From Spirochaetota bacterium (GTDB lineage Bacteria; Spirochaetota; Spirochaetia; Treponematales; Rectinemataceae), in contig JAKLFE010000045.1 in the NCBI GenBank assembly GCA_022711355.1, forward strand, positions 1-35,738: a DNA stretch of 35,738 nucleotides, read 5' to 3'. This document shows positions 32,129 through 35,738 of the stretch, one piece after another. The notes under the pieces are model-generated. The model had not been told where the DNA came from, searched no databases, and saw nothing but the letters and a program-made list of their open reading frames with translations. How positions within the stretch are numbered: position 1 is the stretch's first letter; the number at the start of each line of letters is the position of its first letter. Both the position numbers and the translations under genes were made by a program.

Positions 32129-32631
32129 TCGCGGGACCCGGCTCCCTCGTCCTTGAGCGCGCCGCGGAGAGCCGCGGCGAGGGTCGAGAAGCGGCTGCGG
32201 TTCTCCTCGGAGAGGGCGGAGAGCTCCTCGTGGGCGTCGAGGATGAAGCGGGCGCTGGCCTTAGGCCCGCCTTCTATCCGCTCCATGCCCTCGCTTCCGC
32301 GGCAGGGCTCGGAGGAGAGCTCCACGAGGCCGAGCACGCCGATCGTGCGCAGGAGGCCCAGGCAGGCCTCGTTCGTCCGATGGAGGACGACGCGCCCCCC
32401 CCCCGAGCGGGATTTCAGGCGCTTGCAGACGCCGACGATGAGCCCGAGGAAGGTCGAGTCCATGTACTCGCAGGCCGATAGGTCGAAATCGACGCAGGCG
32501 GGGGCCTCGGGCGCCTCCAAGGCGCCGAAGATCCTCGCCTTGAGGCTCGGGCAGAGGAGGGCGGTCATGTGCCCCTCCGCCCTGACGAGGATCCTGCCAT
32601 CCCCTACCGTGAAAAACGCGGCCTCTTCCAC
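32125..32631 (-). CDS. STAS-domain protein, anti-sigma-factor-antagonist type
   Basis: A 168-residue protein. The STAS fold covers about residues 8-120, with FDLSACEYMDSTFLGLIVG, where S59 sits at the site phosphorylated in SpoIIAA/RsbV-like proteins. The remaining 50 residues are a helical C-terminal extension (FILDAHEELSALSEENRSRF). It should bind a partner kinase or sigma regulator, but no such gene is nearby. The GTG start at 32631-32629 is supported by AGGAGG 8 nt upstream; upstream codons in frame lie in the mutS promoter. It is convergent with skp and divergent from mutS. Confidence 0.8.
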   Translation of the reverse strand: MEEAAFFTVGDGRILVRAEGHMTALLCPSLKARIFGALEAPEAPACVDFDLSACEYMDSTFLGLIVGVCKRLKSRSGGGRVVLHRTNEACLGLLRTIGVLGLVELSSEPCRGSEGMERIEGGPKASARFILDAHEELSALSEENRSRFSTLAAALRGALKDEGAGSRD

Positions 32632-32662
32632 GTCCCATTCCTCCTGCGCGAGCTGCTTCTCC

Positions 32663-32691
32663 TTGTAGCCTACCGCCTCGGCGACTATAAT
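32663..32691 (+). promoter_or_regulatory. Promoter of mutS, overlapping a -10 box on the other strand
   Basis: A perfect -10 TATAAT (32686-32691) lies 17 bp after a weak -35 TTGTAG (32663-32668) and 9 nt before the mutS ATG. No ribosome-binding site is present. On the minus strand TATAGT (32689-32684) could be the -10 of the STAS gene, although no good -35 was seen for it. Confidence 0.6.
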
Positions 32692-32700
32692 GCAACGGCC

Positions 32701-35364
32701 ATGGCCGATCGCAGCCCGTTGATGGAGCAATACCACCGGATAAAGGCCGGACACCGGGACGCAATCCTCTTCTTCCGGCTCGGGGACTTCTACGAGATGT
32801 TCTTCGAGGACGCGGTCGAGGCGAGCACCCTCCTCGACCTGACACTCACCCAGAGGCAGGGAGAGCCGATGTGCGGCGTGCCCTACCACGCGGCCCGGTC
32901 CTACATCGCCCGGCTTCTCCGCCAGGGCAAGAAGGTCGCCGTCTGCGAGCAGCTCACCGAGCCGGGGAGCGGGAAGGGCATCGTCGAGCGCGACGTCGTC
33001 GAGGTGGTCACCCCGGGCACGACCCTCGAGGAGGACTTCCTCGAGCAGGGTTCCAACAACTACCTCCTCGCTGCCTGCTCACTGCCCGGGCCGGCGGCCG
33101 AGCCGCGCTCCCGGAGGATCTGCCTGGCTTACCTGGACCTGTCCACGGGGGAGTTCCGGGCATATTCCCGCCCCGATGGCGAAGGCGGAGCCTCGGCGGC
33201 CCTCCTCAGGGCCGAGCTCTACCGCCTCGCGCCCCGCGAGGTCCTCGTGCAGCAGTCCCTCCTCGAGCGCGAGGACCTCGCGGAGGCCCTGGACGAGCGC
33301 GAGGGCCTGGTCGTCAACCGCTACCCCGACTGGAGCTTCGACCCGCGGCGCTCCGCCGAGGAGATCAAGGCCCGCTTCCGCGTGGCCTCGCTCAAGGGCT
33401 TCGGCTTCGGCGACGAGGATCCCGAGCTCGCCGCCGCGGGGGTCCTCCTCCGCTACGTCGACGAGACGGCCCGCTCGGCCGCGCCCCAGCTCTCGGCGCC
33501 CCAGCCCTACCGGGAGGACGAGTACGTGGCGATCGACGAGGGCACGCGGAAGAACCTCGAGATCGTGCGGAACCTCTCGGACTCGGGCCGGGCCTACAGC
33601 CTCCTCGCGGTCCTCGACTGCACGAGGACGGCGCCGGGGGCGAGGCTCCTCAAGCAGTGGCTCCTCCTGCCCCTCCGCGAGCGCGCCGCCGCGGAGGCGA
33701 GGCTCGACGCGGTCGAGCGGCTCTACCGGGACCAGCGCCTCCTCGCCGAGCTCCGCGAGGCCCTGGGCGGGATCCGCGACGTGGAGCGCCTCGCCGCCCG
33801 GGTGGCCATGGACAAGGCCCACGCCAAGGACCTCCTCGCCCTGCGCGATTCCATCCGCGCCATGGCCGCGGCCCGGGCCTGCCTCGCGCGGGGCCGCGAC
33901 GCCTCCCTCCCCCTTCCGGAGCTCCTGGCTCCCTCGGCGGGGGAGGGGGCCCTGGCCGCGGCCGAGGCCGCCGCGGCCCTCATAGGCCGGGCGGTGCTCG
34001 ACGAGCCCTCGATCCTCCTCACCGAGGGAGGCATCGTGCGCGAGGGCTACGACGCCGAGCTCGACCGGCTGCGGGGGCTCAAGGCTGGCTCCCGCCGCGT
34101 CCTCGACGAGTACATCGACCAGGAGCGGGCCGCCACGGGCATACAGGGGCTCAAGGTCCGCTACAACCGGATCATCGGCTACTACCTCGAGGTGACCAAG
34201 GGCAAGCTGGACGCCGTGCCGCCCCACTTCATCCGCCGGCAGTCCCTCGTGGCGGGGGAGCGCTACACCACGGCCCGGCTCTCCGAGCTCGAGAGCGAGA
34301 TCAACGGCGCCGAGGAGCGGATCGTCGAGCTCGAGCGCAGGCTCTTCCTCGAGCTCCGCGACGCGGTCAAGGCCGCGGTTCCCTCCATCCTCGAGCTGGG
34401 CAGGGAGGCGGCGGAGCGCGACTGCCTCGCCTCCTTCGCCTACGCGGCCACCGCCCGCGGCTACTCCCGACCCCGCCTCGTCGAGGAACCCCTGCTCCGC
34501 ATAACCGAGGGCCGGCACCCCGTCGTCGAAGCCCACCTCCCCTCGGGGAGCTTCGTCCCCAACGGCGTCGAGCTCGACGCGGGGGAGGGCGAGGGGAAGC
34601 CCGCCTTCGCCCTCATCACGGGGCCGAACATGGCGGGCAAGTCCACCTTCCTCAGGCAGACGGCCCTCATCGTCCTCATGGCCCAGGCCGGCTCTTTCGT
34701 GCCGGCCCTCGACGCCGAGATCGGCATCGTCGACAAGATCTTCTGTAGGGTGGGGGCCCAGGACAACCTGGCCCGGGGCGAGAGCACCTTCCTCGTCGAG
34801 ATGCACGAGACGGCCTACATCCTGAACTCGGCCACCCGCCGGAGCCTGGTGATGATGGACGAGGTGGGTCGCGGCACGAGCACCCTCGACGGCCTGGCCA
34901 TCGCCTGGGCCGTCTGCGAGCGCATGATCGACGCCATCCGCTGCAGGACCCTCTTCGCGACCCACTACCACGAGCTGACCGCCATGGAACGGCCCCGGCT
35001 GCGCAACCTCTCCCTCGCCGTGATCGAGGAGGGGGGCGAGATCGTCTTCCTCAAGCAGATCAGGCCCGGTCCCGCCGAGAGCTCCTACGGCATCCACGTC
35101 GCCCGGCTAGCCGGGGTGCCAGAGGAGGTCCTCGAGCGGGCGAGAGCGGTGCAGGACGAGCTTTCCCGGAAGGAAAGCAGCCTTCCCCCGCCTCGGCCCG
35201 CATCCCCGCCGAGCCCGCCTCCCGCCGCGGGGGCCCAAGCCGCCCTCTTCGACCCGGCGGAGCTCGTCGCCGCGGAGCTCGCCTCCCTCGACCTCGACTC
35301 GCTTACCCCCCTCGAGGCCCTGAACCGCCTCGCCGCGCTGAAAAAGAGGCTTCAATCGGGCTGA
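32701..35364 (+). CDS. mutS: MutS, DNA mismatch-recognition ATPase
   Basis: An 887-residue protein of normal length. The N-terminus reads SPLMEQYHRIKAGHRD, then FFRLGDFYEMF with the mismatch-stacking Phe30 and Glu32 (FYE). Walker A is GPNMAGKST (about 641), Walker B region VMMDEVGRGTSTLDGLAIAW (about 717), then LFATHYHELT. The C-terminal tail is Pro-rich, then ends in a short helix (LEALNRLAALKKRLQSG). It begins mismatch repair with MutL, which is not in the window. The ATG at 32701 matches the family start; an in-frame ATG at 32569 lies inside the STAS gene and was rejected. The mRNA is probably leaderless or nearly so. Confidence 0.96.
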   Translation: MADRSPLMEQYHRIKAGHRDAILFFRLGDFYEMFFEDAVEASTLLDLTLTQRQGEPMCGVPYHAARSYIARLLRQGKKVAVCEQLTEPGSGKGIVERDVVEVVTPGTTLEEDFLEQGSNNYLLAACSLPGPAAEPRSRRICLAYLDLSTGEFRAYSRPDGEGGASAALLRAELYRLAPREVLVQQSLLEREDLAEALDEREGLVVNRYPDWSFDPRRSAEEIKARFRVASLKGFGFGDEDPELAAAGVLLRYVDETARSAAPQLSAPQPYREDEYVAIDEGTRKNLEIVRNLSDSGRAYSLLAVLDCTRTAPGARLLKQWLLLPLRERAAAEARLDAVERLYRDQRLLAELREALGGIRDVERLAARVAMDKAHAKDLLALRDSIRAMAAARACLARGRDASLPLPELLAPSAGEGALAAAEAAAALIGRAVLDEPSILLTEGGIVREGYDAELDRLRGLKAGSRRVLDEYIDQERAATGIQGLKVRYNRIIGYYLEVTKGKLDAVPPHFIRRQSLVAGERYTTARLSELESEINGAEERIVELERRLFLELRDAVKAAVPSILELGREAAERDCLASFAYAATARGYSRPRLVEEPLLRITEGRHPVVEAHLPSGSFVPNGVELDAGEGEGKPAFALITGPNMAGKSTFLRQTALIVLMAQAGSFVPALDAEIGIVDKIFCRVGAQDNLARGESTFLVEMHETAYILNSATRRSLVMMDEVGRGTSTLDGLAIAWAVCERMIDAIRCRTLFATHYHELTAMERPRLRNLSLAVIEEGGEIVFLKQIRPGPAESSYGIHVARLAGVPEEVLERARAVQDELSRKESSLPPPRPASPPSPPPAAGAQAALFDPAELVAAELASLDLDSLTPLEALNRLAALKKRLQSG

Positions 35365-35387
35365 GCTCCCGGGCGCGTCCCTGGTTC

Positions 35388-35738
35388 GTGGAGATCCTCC
35401 CCGCGGCGCGCCGAGCCTTCGCGCTCGCCCTCGATTTCGCCCTCCCCGCCTCCTGCGCCCTCTGCGGTCGGGCGCTCGAGCCGAGGCGCGGAGCTCCTCC
35501 CCTTTGCCCCTCTTGCCGCGCCCTGCTCAGGCCGATCGAGGGGAGGCGCTGCCCCCGCTGCGGCGAGGAGCTTTCATCCGAGGAAGGTCTTTGCATGGAC
35601 TGCCGCGCGAGGGAGCGGGTCCTGGATGAGGCCTATCCCCTGTTCCGCTTCTCCGGCGCCTGCAAGGATCTCGTCTCGGCCTATAAGTTCCGCGACCGGC
35701 GCTCCCTCGCCCCCTTCCTCGCCGAGCTCCTCGCCGCG
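35388..35738 (+). CDS. ComF-family phosphoribosyltransferase-like protein, N-terminal part
   Basis: The first 117 residues are present; the gene runs off the window. Eight cysteines form two zinc-ribbon pairs: CALC, CPSC, CPRC and CMDC, followed by AYPLFRFSGACKDLVSAYKF, the usual ComF/GntX order. The phosphoribosyl-binding motif lies beyond the edge. Family members act in DNA uptake in some bacteria and are of unclear role in others. The start is GTG at 35388, 23 bp past mutS, with no ribosome-binding site; the frame extends back to a CTG that overlaps the mutS stop (35361), so the start is uncertain. Co-transcription with mutS is likely. Confidence 0.8.
   Translation, partial: MEILPAARRAFALALDFALPASCALCGRALEPRRGAPPLCPSCRALLRPIEGRRCPRCGEELSSEEGLCMDCRARERVLDEAYPLFRFSGACKDLVSAYKFRDRRSLAPFLAELLAA

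Noticed and set aside
32569..32700. Longer MutS start at 32569
   Set aside because: It would add 44 residues not in the family, read from the STAS gene and mutS promoter DNA.

Overview
This 35.7 kb window is a very GC-rich (about two thirds or more, by eye), gene-dense bacterial chromosome segment with almost no spacer DNA. Gene content and order point to a spirochaete, probably of the Treponema/Spirochaetales kind. The right end has tamB-bamA-skp-mutS in the order known from Treponema pallidum (TP0325-TP0328, from memory), and the rest is single-copy housekeeping genes mixed with small exported or zinc-binding proteins of unknown role. No rRNA, tRNA, CRISPR array, prophage or intact insertion sequence was seen.

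Layout. (1) 1-82: start of a leftward gene cut by the edge. (2) 198-3852: mrfA-mrfB, a DNA-repair helicase and exonuclease pair. (3) 3973-7556, leftward: smpB-rsmD-small protein-TPR protein-rlmN, a translation and RNA-modification operon with tight overlaps and an internal promoter. (4) 7666-10475: lepB-hemW-pdxY. (5) 10526-12574, leftward: an exported TPR-like protein with its own promoter and terminator, and a pentapeptide-repeat gene coupled to a metallo-beta-lactamase-fold gene. (6) 12697-17200: zinc-ribbon protein-murI-rsgA-mutS2. (7) 17269-18432, leftward: a NeuB/SpsE-type synthase, divergent from (8) a 79-residue four-cysteine protein. (9) 18968-22953: yebC-ruvC-ruvA-ruvB-queA. (10) 22954-23283: the only long gene-free stretch, carrying two 9-bp repeat arrays facing each other. 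(11) 23284-24582, leftward: tmk and an exported protein. (12) about 24677-32128: tamB-bamA-skp, envelope assembly. (13) 32125-32631, leftward: a STAS protein. (14) 32701-35364 mutS, then a ComF-type gene running off the edge.

Functionally the window joins DNA repair and recombination (MrfAB, RuvABC, MutS, MutS2), ribosome and RNA quality control (SmpB, RsmD, RlmN, RsgA, QueA) and envelope assembly (LepB, TamB, BamA, Skp, MurI).

The most unusual signals are: (a) several promoters whose -10 box lies only 6-9 nt from the start codon with no ribosome-binding site, which suggests leaderless mRNAs; (b) diverged copies of the 3' ends of rlmN and mutS2 lying just past the stop codons of those genes, both in convergent spacers; (c) ruvC and tamB without any usual start codon where the conserved protein begins; (d) an inverted pair of 9-bp repeat arrays; (e) changed catalytic or metal-binding positions in LepB, the MBL-fold protein and Tmk; (f) back-to-back promoters that share a -10 or -35 box.
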